Shown here: in pieces, positions 24,771-36,600 of the stretch
Position numbering within the stretch: position 1 is the first letter of the stretch
Layout of the letters: each line of letters begins with the position of its first letter
Source of the DNA: Spironucleus salmonicida
Lineage: Eukaryota; Fornicata; Diplomonadida; Hexamitidae
Reading direction: 5' to 3'
DNA length: 64,000 bases
Assembly: GCA_000497125.2 (NCBI GenBank)
Contig: CM035319.1
Span: 1-64,000, forward strand
The notes under the pieces: generated by a model
What the model was told of the DNA's origin: nothing
What the model saw: the letters and a program-made list of their open reading frames with translations, nothing else
Database searches by the model: none
Made by a program: the position numbers and the translations under genes

Positions 24771-26357
24771 TCAATCTTCATCACCGACTAAATCGTCGTA
24801 CGCGGCTTCCCAGAATGTTCTCCATACAGCAGACTAACCGTGCTAAACAGGTCCCTTACCGGAGTCCTAAATTGCTACATTGCCGATGTACTAATCGCGT
24901 GACTCAAACTACTCGAATTTCTGCGCTGAAAATAACATGTCGAAGAAATTTGCGTGCAAATTACAACTTTTCAGTTCTTTCAGCGAAAAATAATTAGGAA
25001 AGGAAAATCGAAATTGAATTGAATCGCCAATTTGGCGCAGAACGTCTTAAACTTGAACCCCCAAACCTACACGGTCCCACACTCGAACCTGTTCTTTCAA
25101 GTAAAATTTCATGTCTTCTTAGCCAATAAATCCATCTGAATCGACATCACAGATGTTAAACCAAAATTCACATGACGTTTTACTGTCGAAAACTGCGTCA
25201 GCTAGCAGAAAAATTATGAAGTCTGCAAAGGCGAAATTTGAATTCAAAAGAGGCCTTCCGTTACCGTTGAAAACGCGATTGATAACGCGAGTGGAGTAAG
25301 TGAATTAATTGAACGATTTTAATTACACTTCAGAGATATTCTGTGTTACATCACCGTTGGAGTACTTTGCGTATAAACAATATATCACATAAAACTACTC
25401 GTAGCCAAAAATGGAATTCTCACCAGAAATGTCAGGTTTGGATTATATATCGTAGATAATGTATGATAATGATGTACCAAATTTTTGGAAATTTTATTTA
25501 TTGAAAATCCACTATCCCTGCGGATCAATATCAAAGAAAAATCTGGCTGCACAGGTGTATGCGAATGCATTTTGGTACAGGAAAGGCTATATAAAATCAA
25601 ATTACGGATGAAATAATATAACCTCCAGACAGATCATATGAATTTGTTTAAAACTAAGATTGTTATTAGAACCAAAAATAGCTATAATCCTTTCTTCTGA
25701 TGTAATTTATTTTATTGAATTATAATAGGTTACTATACTATCAAAATTTAAGGATTTATACTATTTATACTGTGGGGCCGATGCAGAAGAAAGTTTAACG
25801 TGATTCAGAGAATTCTTATTTAATTTATTAAAAAGGAGTCTAGCTAAAAGAACTGGTATATTAAAAAGTGATTCGCATATTAATTAGAGTAAAGTTAAAC
25901 TTTCTTCAGGTTGGTGATGAAAGTAACCTGGAAATTATTCTTTAATCTATAATTCTTATAAATAAAATTTATTATTTACTACTAATGATAAGTCAATTAT
26001 ATTATCCTGCTAGCACTATTTAAGGAAGTTAAGGATATCGTTCTCTAATTATTAAACTATCTATGGAACTTATTTGTAAAAATAAAATTTACCGAATACA
26101 CCAGTTTTTGGGTTAAAAACATCATTAAGCAAATATGGGATTTATTACTTCTATAAAATTTAAGTACTAATTAATTAGCTATCTGTTATCTGCTTATCTT
26201 TAATGTTTAATTTATTTGGAGATCTAAGAGACGAGTGTGGTGATTATGGGCTTAATGGAATCTTAGGTTTTTAAACATGATGTTATGGTTCCTTATAACT
26301 ACTGATCGATTAAAGTATTGATGCAAAGTTTTGTGTCGAAGATAAATATTCAAACAT
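24771..26357 (-). CDS. PPP2R3: PP2A regulatory subunit B'' (EF-hand type)
   Basis: 528 codons from ATG (MFEYLSSTQ) to TGA. The C-terminal 300 residues follow the PPP2R3 family. FFDIDPQGQWIFNKQNF matches the first, degenerate EF-hand region. FGYEQFYVIYC matches the conserved F.YEHFYVIYC. FADFIIFLLAD and FWFNICDVDSDGFI follow. The canonical EF loop DVDSDGFIGQED lies at about residues 404-415 with D, D, D, and a closing acidic position. ELKSCNLHANFFDMLF and SAVWRTFWEAAYDDLV match the family's C-terminal blocks. An upstream block (TSEERIIAIF ... LSFKQIHMIC) matches the first half of the fold. The N-terminal 60 residues are Pro/Ser/Gln-rich and likely disordered. B'' subunits direct the PP2A core enzyme to substrates under calcium control. 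No in-frame ATG exists between 26357 and 25637, which fixes the long start. Confidence 0.9.
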
Positions 26358-26509
26358 GTAATTATCAATCGCCTAAAATTTATCAACTTTCATTACAAAA
26401 ATCATTTACTATATCAAATAGATATAATAATATTCATAGTTAAATATTATAGTATTTACGCATCTTTCAATATGATAATATATATCTTTGCACTAAATCT
26501 TCACTTTAA
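26358..26509. promoter_or_regulatory. Divergent spacer between PP2A B'' and AP mu starts
   Basis: 152 AT-rich bases between two start codons on opposite strands. Presumed shared promoter; no motif assigned. Confidence 0.4.
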
Positions 26510-27841
26510 ATGATTAATTAAATATTCATTATTAATCAAAAGGCATAGCCTATAGCATTTAGATAGTATAGCGATCAACCAAATAATATTTCTATTAATA
26601 TTTTCAAAAATCGCGTTATTTACTAATCTAATGATGTTACAGATTGTCTTCCTCCTGTTTTCGAAGAGAATGGCATCATTTATGCATATATTGAATAGTC
26701 TGAGCTTTACTATGTGGCAACCTCTTTCTAAGACTCAAATGCGTTTATTATGATTGAATTTTTGAATTAACTCTACAAACTATTCAAATCATATTTTGAT
26801 GAAGTTGATGAAACTGCACTTAAGGATAATATCACACTAGTATACGAACTTCTTGATGAAGTTGTTGACAATGGCATTCCATAAGTTATGGAACCAGATG
26901 TACTCAAATCGTTCATCTGCCAAAGGTCGATTTTGGAAAAAATCGTTGATGCCTTCAAAATCAAAGACCAGAAATCAAAGCAGATTACCGCTGCCCCTCC
27001 AGCAGTAACTGGGTTGGTGTCATGGCGCAAAGAAAACATCATCTACAAGAAAAACTAGGCTTTCCTAGATGTAACTGAGATCCTAGATGTCAACTAAACG
27101 GCCGAAGGCAAGGTCCTATCGTCATCAATAAAAGGAATTTTCAAGATGAAGTCGTTGCTTTCCGGCATGCCTAATTTGAAGTTGGGTTTGAACGACAAGG
27201 TAAAGTTCGATGCGGTTTTGGGGCAGTAAAGCTAGTAAAGCGCATAGGATGAAATCGAACTGGAAGATATTAAACTGCATTAGTGCGTCAAATTGAGCAA
27301 GTTTTCAGAGGAGAAAACGATCTCCTTTATACCTCCTGACGGTGAATTTGACTTGTTGAGTTATAGGCTGAGCAAATAGCAGCAAATTACTTTGTTAAAC
27401 TGTTAGGTGAAAGAGCTTAAAACTAATACTGGATTCAGTTATTTGGTGACTTTATCAACTAAATTTCCCAAAGATACTGTGGCTTAGCGGATTGTGGTGA
27501 GCATTCCGGTGCATTAAAATGCTGATACCCCAGTGTTCAAACCTAGCTTAGGAAAAGCAGTTTACGTTCCTGGAAATGATACTATTGAGTGGACGCTCTA
27601 AAATGTATCAGGTATGGAGTCGATTATATTAACTGCCGAATTTGGTTTGCCTTCTTGTAGAGTATAGTCCGAAGATCAGATGCTGTATAGCTAGAAACCT
27701 ATAACAATTAAGTTTGAGATCAATTAATTTAGTTTAAGCTAGATTAACGTTAGATATCTTAAGATACATGATAAAACTGGATATAAAGCGTCACCGTGGG
27801 TTAGATATCTTTCAAGTGGAAATATTGTTATTAAGAGATGA
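26510..27841 (+). CDS. Clathrin adaptor medium (mu) subunit, AP-1/AP-2 type
   Basis: 443 codons. The N-terminal longin domain starts at the first [19 protein letters not shown] is the mu pattern .FI.N.KGE.LISR.YR. Then come [15 protein letters not shown] and [19 protein letters not shown], the highly conserved IYELLDEI.DFG.PQ block. A linker runs to residue 165. The mu-homology domain begins [19 protein letters not shown] and includes [14 protein letters not shown], the hallmark of mu1/mu2. It ends in [14 protein letters not shown], the family C-terminus (WVRYI..SG.Y..R). Mu subunits bind YxxPhi sorting signals and hold the AP core together. The choice between AP-1 and AP-2 is not made here. 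It could partner the beta-like protein at 17848. The coding region is markedly less AT-rich than its surroundings. Confidence 0.92.
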
Positions 27842-27894
27842 TTTACCATATACTATATATTACTCATTATACTAATATATTTTTCACTTCTTTA

Positions 27895-28470
27895 ATGGAA
27901 TAGGAACCAAGTTAAAAAGTTCATAAATAATTTAAGAAAAAACCGTACAGGTAAATATTAGAAGACAGACTGCATAAAGAAAGAAATGCATATTAATAAC
28001 TGAAACCTAGCGAAAAGGAAAGCTTAATTAAATTATTCCAAACAAAAGCTAAGTTAGATACATAATAAGCTCAGCAGCTTTTATCAACTTTATCATCACA
28101 TCAGTTACATTAAATTAAAGCTGATGAGTAGAATTTTAACAAGCTTGATTATCATCTTTTCTAATTTTTGTAAAAGCCTAATCTAGCGTTGCTTTCTGAA
28201 GAACTTAGAGCTGCAATAATTTCGAACACAAATTTTACTGAATAATCTATTTAATCCTTAAATTCACTTAATGTAGAGTTTTGGTATTACCTATCAAAAG
28301 TTAATGTTACTTCTTTACTTGAAAAATTTAATGGATAATAACTTTTGAAGATTGTCAAAGCTGTCGCTTTTAACGTATTTTCTAGGGAAAATATTTCTAA
28401 TGCAGAAGAACTCGCCAATGCTACAACACTCAACGATGCTGATCGCATAGCTCTTTGTCTATAAAAATGA
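27895..28470 (+). CDS. Conserved-looking hypothetical protein, 191 aa
   Basis: 191 codons, clean frame with many TAA/TAG-encoded Gln. Not recognised. The N-terminus is basic (KVHKQFKKKPYR), followed by helical, Gln/Leu-rich sequence. Residues 110-190 look like a compact all-helical domain (LNVEFWYYLSKVNVTSLLEKF, LLKIVKAVAFNVF). No signal peptide or membrane segment. It starts 53 bases after the AP mu stop and is followed 178 bases later by the FKBP gene on the same strand; such spacing is normal here and says little about function. Confidence 0.7.
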
Positions 28471-28648
28471 ATAAAATAATTAATGTTATATATACTTTTA
28501 TAACATAATTATTATACCTATGTATATGATATTGACTTTTAAATTATGAATCTAAGTTAATTTATAATTAGTGTACACAATTTGAAAGTATAATTTCTGT
28601 AATATAATATATCAATTCAATAAAAATTATCCCTTTCCTTTAATCTTA

Positions 28649-28975
28649 ATGGCTGAAATCAAAAAATAAATAATCAAGGAAGGTGACGGTAAGAAACCCT
28701 GTAAAGGAGATAAAATTTCTGTACATTATACTGGAACATTCTTAGATGGTAAGAAGTTCGATTCATCCAGAGATCGCAATAAGGTATTTACATTCAGCGT
28801 AGGTATGGGGCAGGTTATTAAAGGTTGGGATATCAGCTTCGCTGACATGTCTATTGGGGAACATTCAGTAATCACAATTCCTTATTAATATGCATATGGA
28901 GAAAATGGATACCCTCCTATCATTCCTCCCAAGTCCGACTTAGTCTTCGATGTCGAGCTTCTAAAAATAAACTGA
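28649..28975 (+). CDS. FKBP: FKBP-type peptidyl-prolyl isomerase (FKBP12-like)
   Basis: 108 codons, a single complete FKBP domain of the standard 107-108 residue size, with no signal peptide, so cytosolic. Active-site residues are all visible: [16 protein letters not shown] (Tyr and FD), [15 protein letters not shown] (Val-Ile and Trp), the following aromatic, and [14 protein letters not shown] (Tyr, Ile-Pro-Pro). It ends [11 protein letters not shown], as in FKBP12. Such proteins catalyse cis-trans proline isomerisation and bind FK506/rapamycin. The Q in PYQYAYG is encoded by TAA, one of the cleanest single demonstrations of the altered code in this window. The stop is 10 bases from the opposing gene's stop. 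Confidence 0.96.
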
Positions 28976-28985
28976 TCAGTTATCT

Positions 28986-29732
28986 TCACTTCAGCACAAT
29001 ACTCAATATTATGCATGCAATTATCTTGCAGAAATCAGAATCGTTATCGGTAAGCAGTAAAACCTATCCCTTGAGCTTCCTACCATTCAATAATTATTTC
29101 AATGCAAGCTGGCATTTAACTAAATCCTTCCAGTTGAAGTACGCATCCAATCTATTAATGAGTTTAGGACTAAGCGATAATCCTTTGTGGAGTTTATTGA
29201 CTTTTTGAAAGATTTCGCTAAAGTCATAATCGTGCTGTGTAAGAGATTAATTTTCTTCATTTTTATAATAAAACTAAGCACCATTTGGGACGTATCTTTC
29301 AGAAAATTTAGCTTTAAGCTATTCTAATAGATCGAATATCTTGCTAGCTTCGCTGTAGTATTATAAATACTTCCTCTTTTCCATAATTTCAGTATCAATA
29401 AAAGGTGGTTATTGAGATTTTTTAGCCTATTTATATAACTTAGTTGACTTAGGGGTTTTGATATACTGTTCAACGCGAAAATCATGAATAGTCTCTTCAT
29501 ATGGATTTGTTAAGTGGTAAATAGGTTTCAAATGGGAATTATTCTTGCTTGTAAAAATATTAAGTACAGAGGTAACATATTTGTCAATATCCGAATTTTA
29601 CTATATATTAAGCCTCTTGAAAGACAAGCTACTTGATTCGTACTCTCTTTTTAACTTCTGATTTAATATAGTGATCTCCGCCATATGCTGATCGTGCGGT
29701 ATACAAAGATGCTCTGAAGTTTTCCATCTCAT
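28986..29732 (-). CDS. Hypothetical protein, 248 aa
   Basis: 248 codons from ATG (MRWKTSEHL) to TGA. Not recognised. The N-terminal third is helical with charged residues; a Pro-rich spot (QPPFIDTEIMEKRKYLQYY) lies near residue 115. The C-terminal half is predominantly helical and ends in a short hydrophobic stretch IIACIILSIVL, which could be a tail anchor, though it carries a Cys and is only about 12 residues long. An alternative start at codon 17 (MAEITIL) is possible. It converges on FKBP and diverges from the V-ATPase gene across 243 bases. Confidence 0.7.
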
Positions 29733-29975
29733 TTTAAATTTAACGCGGTGAGGGATATAAAAGTACAATATATTCTATATAAAAATGCTATTATTTTAAA
29801 TATATAATATTAGATTTAGTTTGCTGCATATATTTCTTAATATTATCATCACCTATGTTTTAAATCGATCTAACTTATTTACTTCTTTGCACTTAACTTA
29901 CGAATATCAACCAAATTTATTATATAATAATAAATATAATATTCCGTCCTTCCCCTTCCAATCTAATCCTTAAAA

Positions 29976-30545
29976 ATGGAAATCTACGAATCTACCTACC
30001 AGGATTATTCTGATCTTGCATTTGAGATAGAAACAGAATCTGCACTTGCTGCTGCTAAAAAAGCTCATATTTCTCAAAAAACAGATCTAGCTCAAATTTA
30101 GTAGCAAATGCGCACTGAAAAAAAGTAAATTGCTGCAGATCTAGCAGTAGGAAGGTCAAAATTCGTTTCAGAAAGTCGTTAGAAACTATTAATTGAAGCT
30201 ACTTAGCAAATGCTAATTGTTTAGAACAAAGGACTAGAGGCATGCGTCTCAAAAGCCGATAGCGATAAAGTAGGTTATGGAAAATTAATTTAAAAGTTGA
30301 TTTAATTGGGATAGGAATAAATTAGAGGAGAAACAGTTGTTTAGTGCAGAAAATAGGATCAAGGGCTTATTAGCGGGGAATCTAAAGAAGGCATAGAAAA
30401 TAGCGATAGAGGTGTGATAGTGCAGTCAACAGATGGGAGAATCACAGTAGATTTAACAGTTAAAGAGAGGGTCAGGCAGGTTTGCAAGTACTACGCACCA
30501 CAGATAAACTCCGTTATTTTACCAGAATATGAGCTTGTGGAATGA
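29976..30545 (+). CDS. VMA4: V-type ATPase peripheral-stalk subunit E
   Basis: 189 codons. A long charged N-terminal helix (residues 20-90: LAAAKKAHISQKTDLAQ, EKKQIAADLAVGRSKFV) is followed by a small globular end. STDGRITVDLTVKERVRQVCK, YYAPQINSVIL matches the subunit E terminus (DG.I...NTLE.RL.......P.IR..LF). Subunit E pairs with G to form the outer stalk holding the V1 motor against the membrane sector, serving vacuole, endosome or contractile-vacuole acidification. Typical length is about 210-230, so this copy is short in the middle; the key C-terminal block is present. No other V-ATPase subunit lies nearby. Confidence 0.82.
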
Positions 30546-30607
30546 AAATAAGGTTGGAGTGAAAAGTTAAAATATGTATAAAACTTAACAATGAAAATAA
30601 TGTACAA

Positions 30608-33600
30608 TCAGTAGTCTAACCCACAAAGCGCGGCAGTTCCTAAACGAACGTAGCGGTCCTCTTCAAATTCTGATGGTATTATCAGAGGTAATACAAAGTT
30701 TGTAGAATGTCCAGTCGAGGACAAGACACCCGCGCGTTATGATGTTCTATAAACTGGCGAAATGTAACCTGCTTGTTGTTGATTTTTCTACTCCACTGGT
30801 AAAAATCTGATGTACGGGAGTTTAGGATATAAAATTCCTAATTTAGGTTCTACTAATTTCGATGTTTCGAGGTCAAAGTAGCCACAGTCTAAAAATAGGC
30901 CATGTATCCAAGTAGCATCTTTTACCATATCATCATCAGTAATTTCTGGGCCTGTGAAATCTGACCACTCTTTATTCGAGTAATTAAAATCAAATTTAAG
31001 CGAATCTACTGCGATTTTGTGCTTTCTAGCATGAGTTTGTAATAATGCAGTACAAAAGCCTTATGGGAAGTATAATCCTGAAAGCCAGAATGACATGGGT
31101 CTACCCTTAGTGAGCCAGGATCTAGCAAAAACTACTCTTAAAATCAAATCCTCAAACCAAGGTGCAAGAGGCTTCAACGATGGATATGCGATAGAACCCC
31201 ATATCACTGGGACTTTTCCATCATAGAGTGATTTATAAATAGACTCCAAATCTGATGAAAGGATCACATCACCTTTGATAGCCAATTTTACATTCGTTAA
31301 AGTTTACTTTAAAACATCTAAAAGCTAGTTAAATCTCTCCATTTCCTGCTTTAAAATAGTAGTAAGGCAATGTGGAACATTGTTTTCGTCAAAGGTGATC
31401 GATTTCGGATTCGCTTCGTTGATATCTAATGGCTAGGGCAACTTGTTGAGCAAATTACTTGCGATATTATCTACAATTTCGTCTACTGTTATCGATTTTA
31501 CGTCGACACCAAAAACTTAGATATTAAGTATTTTGATTTTGTCTTTGATAATTTTATGTTATTCTTCCGCAGATAACTTTTCTTCTCCTTCTTTAGCTAC
31601 TTCTTTTTAGCCCTTTTCTACCTTCGGAGCAGAATCTTGTTGGTCTGATTTTACACAATCTGCTGACACTGAAAGAACTCTGTCTAAAATTCTAGATGTC
31701 TCTGATTATTGATTGACAACTGCCGAGTTTTCAGACATACCGAACACCATAGTCTAATCAACAGGTGGTAAATTTTATAACTTATTTATAACATCCTATA
31801 ACTTTGTTTCATGGTCGATAAAACTTAAAGAATATCTATCATCTTAATCTACGAAACTATACGGCTACATTATACCATCTTACTCCTTAACAATTTTATC
31901 AGTAATGATCTTTCGTAAAATAGTTGCAACAGTTCTCTTATCCCATGAATCGTTAACTTTACCACCGTAATGAATCGCGCCAAAAATAAATTCTACCGCA
32001 GACCAGTCCAAAGAGATAAACAGACCTTATAATATATCTGACGGTCTCTTGAATTCTTTTAAGAAAAAGTCTTCCAACTATAAAAGACACATCTCAATAT
32101 CCGTGTCATTAAAGTCATAATGTAAATTATAGCCTTGAGGGCCGAACTTCTTTCTTTCAAGTAAATTAGAGTGGAAGAACATACAAGAAAATACAATACG
32201 CTTCCAGGTACCAATAATACCGTTCTTATCGAAAACTTATGGCATTTTACCAATAATACTCTATAAATTGAACTTCTCTTCGTTAATACTATTAAACTAA
32301 CGTAATAAATTATTCTTCATTCCTGACGGAGGTTCAGTTGTGCACTTCAAAGAAGCCTGCAACACTGACTATGGGAAATAATCAACAGGAGTTGACGATA
32401 AATAAAGTCTAAATCCAGGATTAGGTGGTAAAGTAAGATAATCAAGTTATGAAGTAGTTTATCCTTACTTAGAAGAAGATAAAGATTCTATTATTATCTC
32501 TAACTCTGGTAAAAAGTCTGATTGAGCTAAATGAACGTTTTATAGGAATATCCAAGACCCATCTTAAGTTGCAGTCTTTAGAAGCTATCTAACTCCTGGT
32601 GTTTAACCTTTCCCAAGTGAAATAATATGGAAAAACTTTTTATATTCTTCAGCAAGTAGCTGAGTTGAAGCTACAGGATCTACTCCTTCTGATATAATAA
32701 ATAATACAGGTGCAAACTATGTAGAATCTAAATATAGTTATTTAAGCGGTTGTGGTTTAATATTAGCAAAGCGCGTATCCAAAATTATTTCAATATAAGT
32801 CGGCAAAACGATAAAGAAGTACTCGTCAGCCAATAATTTAACGAACAATAATCTCTAAAAAGCAGTAGTCTTAAAAGATTTGAACGCCTCGATTAAGAAC
32901 TAGAAGCTCTCAGTTTTCGATGTATTGTCCATCGTTAAAATAAACATTAAATTGTCATTTAATGTGTTTCTGTCTTATTTAATATAGTCTCTAATATTAA
33001 TATATTATTACAAGAAGAGGTTTGCAGAATCCCACATATAAGGCACTTGGCACATAACTTTAATCTGTTCGATTAATTTTGGAGTGAAATCTGTCTGCAA
33101 ATTGAGTAACTCTAATAACTTCTTCGTTTCCGTCTAGTGTGATTTCTTATTAATATCTTAATTGTATATATCTGCATAAACTGCACCCTTAGTGAACAAT
33201 CCCCATTCTTCTTCTTAAATATCGCCTTTGTTCTATAAAATGCGGCATCCTAATAAGAAGGCGAAAACAAACTTATCCTTCTCAAACAAACCTCGTGAAA
33301 TCCCAGTGAAGAGGTTAAACGTTAGTTTCTCAATCAAAATAATAACTCTATTTTCAATATTTTCAGTATCCTGTCTATGTTCCTCTACTTTGCTGACTTC
33401 TTGTAAAACAAGCTGCTTATAGTAGCTTAAACTGAACAAATACATCTACTCAACAAGACTCATATCTGAAATCAAGAAGTAAATTAAGGATGTTCTGATA
33501 GCAACTGGCATGTAGTATTTATAATATTAAGATATCTTTTCTCTTGTACTGGCACTGGCAATCTCTTTCTCTTAAATTGCTTAGCTTGTAGCTTTAGATT

Positions 33601-36600
33601 CATTTAATACTTAGATAAGTCCTTCGTTATCTAGGACAGAACCTTAGAATGAAGAAAGTTCGTGTAGAATTTAACCAGCTAGTTTTGTTAATAGTTTTTT
33701 ATTTGTAGAAGATTCTGCGGTTAACTCTGCTCTGGCTTTTTCTAAATCTGGATACTCTAACGTAATGATTTCACCTAAAATTTATTGCTGAAGTGCATCA
33801 ACAGCAATAGAAAAGTTGATAATTTGTAATTTGGCATGTGTTTCTGGTGAATACTTAGGATTCATTAACTTTGTTGTAATATAGAGTCTGAAGTTTGGAT
33901 GAACTTCAACTGGTTGGTCTCCCAGTTTTACCATTTGTTTACCATTGTCTATAGTGAATTGACGTTCTATGATAGGTTAAAGAGAAGGATCCAACTTTTC
34001 GCTTACGCCATCTAAAAGTATAGGGATACCACCACGAATTGCAGCTTCAAATTTACGAACAATTCCTGGTTAAGTAGGTCGAATTATCATTACTTGATTA
34101 GATGCTTCCAGCTCTTTAATAAAATTGGACCCCTAATTTTAAGGATCTATCAAAAGAGGCCATTTCATATCTAATATTTCCTATATTATAACGGCGTTAT
34201 CAATTGACTATTAATCATTCGGAAGACCGAACTCTTTCCAGATTTCAACTTACATTTCATCTGATGAAACTAGGTTAAATATACCTTTCTCGATATGGGA
34301 GGATGGAGAAGTTTAGATATTGTAAATTTACAGCAAACCAAACCAATATGACATTAGCTTTGTCCTGAACTAACTTGTAAATACGCCAAAATAGCAAACT
34401 CCACAAGCTGCCAAAAATACATCTCCGATAACTTTCTGCAGGCTCTCTTTTAGTTCACCGGACTGTTGAACCCAACGAACACGCTCATCTCCCAACGCAG
34501 ATGTAAGCTTCTCAGCTCTATCCAAACGTTGTTTTGTGAGCTCCATTTGCTTCTACAGAGAATCTAAATTAGACTTATTAGTATTTAATGTATCCGTCAA
34601 TATCTAGAACTAGGCTTCAACCTTCGCCAAGTTGTCTTATTTCTCTTTCAAAACAGCTTGTTTCTGATCCAACTCTGTTTTCGCCTTCTACAATCTCTGT
34701 CTTTTTGGTTCGACTTCTCTGTTAACATAACTATACTTTTCAACAGCGACAACCCATAAAGAGAGTGACTTGCACGCTAGGGATACTTTTTCAATTTTTG
34801 CAGGTTCAAAGTCTTCGTTTTGTGTGTAAACTTTCAATTTCTTGAGCATCTAATCAGAAATATTGTCCTTGTCATATTGTTATAATACCTTGATGAAACC
34901 ATTCTAGCCTAACATTTATTAACAGGATGCCCAATCTGTTTTACATCCCAAAAGAATAGCAATCGATTCGATAACCATCTTGACCAATTTTGTGGGAGAA
35001 GATACACGTTTCATTTCTGCAATATCACCAGCATTGATAGAATCCAATGCCTTGATTGCCATCTGTATAATTGGTTCACAAGCATCTAATTCTTTTTAGG
35101 CGTCACTTGCCATCATTTCACACTCTTTTGTCTAAGCTGCAACAATAGCAGCATCTGACATAGCCGTTTAGCGCATCTAATTAACTTAAACTGCCTCTTT
35201 ATCTACTTGCTGTATCAATTCATTCGTACTTATAGTAGACTTTTCTAATTCAGGCTTAAGTGCTTCTTGCTCTAATTAGAGTATATCAACCTGATCCTTA
35301 GCATCTATCAGCTTAATTACACCAGTTTATAGTTAGGTATATTTTGTAGCAATTTCAGCAATACGTTTTTGAAGAAGGTTACAATAAATATTCAGAAGAT
35401 CCAAAAATGTTGCTGGCGGCAGGTAATGGCGCCTGTTAGTCTGCATATAATATTACTACAATAATTTCTCAGTATTGCTGTGAATTTCTGTTGCCAATGG
35501 CGCTAGTTTAATAGCTAGTTTCTTTGCGAAATTTTAATTTTCAGTTGTATCAACGTTACCTGTAATAGACGAAAAATCTACAGACTTAAGCTTTTCTTTC
35601 AAAATATTTAATGATACATCTTGTAGTGCTGTCTAAGGCCACGGATGGAACCACACAATTGACATACATGTCAACAGTGAAGGGAATGTTCTTAAACGGG
35701 CACGGAATTCTTCACCAGATGGCGAAAGACAAAGCACCAAATGCAGCTTATCTCTGACTCTGTTGATGAAAAAGTTGAAAACTGATGCCTTATTTCCAAC
35801 GTCAATAATATCAGAAAGATTATTATCGTTGATATATGTTCTAGTAGTGGTCATAATCTGATCCATCTCATCTGCTTCGAATAAGTTAGAGATCAGGCCT
35901 GAATTAAGGATATTATTGATATCTTCAAGTATTGCTTCAGATACTAGTTAAGATTCATCTAGCAAAAATACAATATTTTTACCCTGAAGACCTGCTTTGA
36001 GATAAAGCTTCTTTACGTCATCATGGAAATCTTACTGAGAATATCCTTTCTTAAGTTGAATAGACTCAACTTCAAACTCGCACATAAACGCTGCCAAGCG
36101 TGTAAGCGACTTTCTTCCTGATCCGCCTACACCTACATTCATTAAATTACCTCTTTCTGTAGAGAGTATCTTTGCAATTTTATTAATGTAAAACACAGCA
36201 TCTTCAAACAAAATGAGATTCATTTTCTATGCTCCAGATTCGTTGTACGAATCCAAGTATTAATACATAAGTGCGGAGTTTGTCTTAAAATCTTTAGACT
36301 ACTCATAAACTCTTTCTTCCAGTGGTGTACCCATTCTCATATAGTCTCCCCACATTTCTAAAAATTGTGGATTTTAAGGAACAATTTCTAATGCTAAAGG
36401 TATACCTTCGTCGTCGAAACATGATTCATACACCAATGCTTTTTTAAGACCTGTGCCAGACTATGTATTAAGTACATCAACAATCTATTTGCAAACTCTT
36501 TCTCTATCGAAAGAGTTAACCGTTCTATCACCAAAAACGCGTAGGATTTCGTGTCTAAACAACGAAATAAAATCGTCAGTTTACTTTATAATGGTTTTAG

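Noticed and set aside
24713-25240. Plus-strand Arg/Thr-rich frame after the RhoGAP gene
   Set aside because: Antisense to the conserved C-terminus of PP2A B''; composition is that of a reverse-strand shadow.
25109-25612. Plus-strand open frame beginning MSSQPINPSE, about 165 codons
   Set aside because: It is the antisense shadow of the PP2A B'' gene, whose minus-strand frame carries family motifs and an EF-hand.
25786-25907. 14-base perfect inverted repeat (gaagaaagtttaac / gttaaactttcttc) that looked like a hairpin RNA
   Set aside because: Both arms lie inside the PP2A B'' coding frame, so no separate RNA gene or element is needed.
26773-27042. Minus-strand Ser/Thr-rich frame of 89 codons
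   Set aside because: Antisense shadow of the AP mu coding region.
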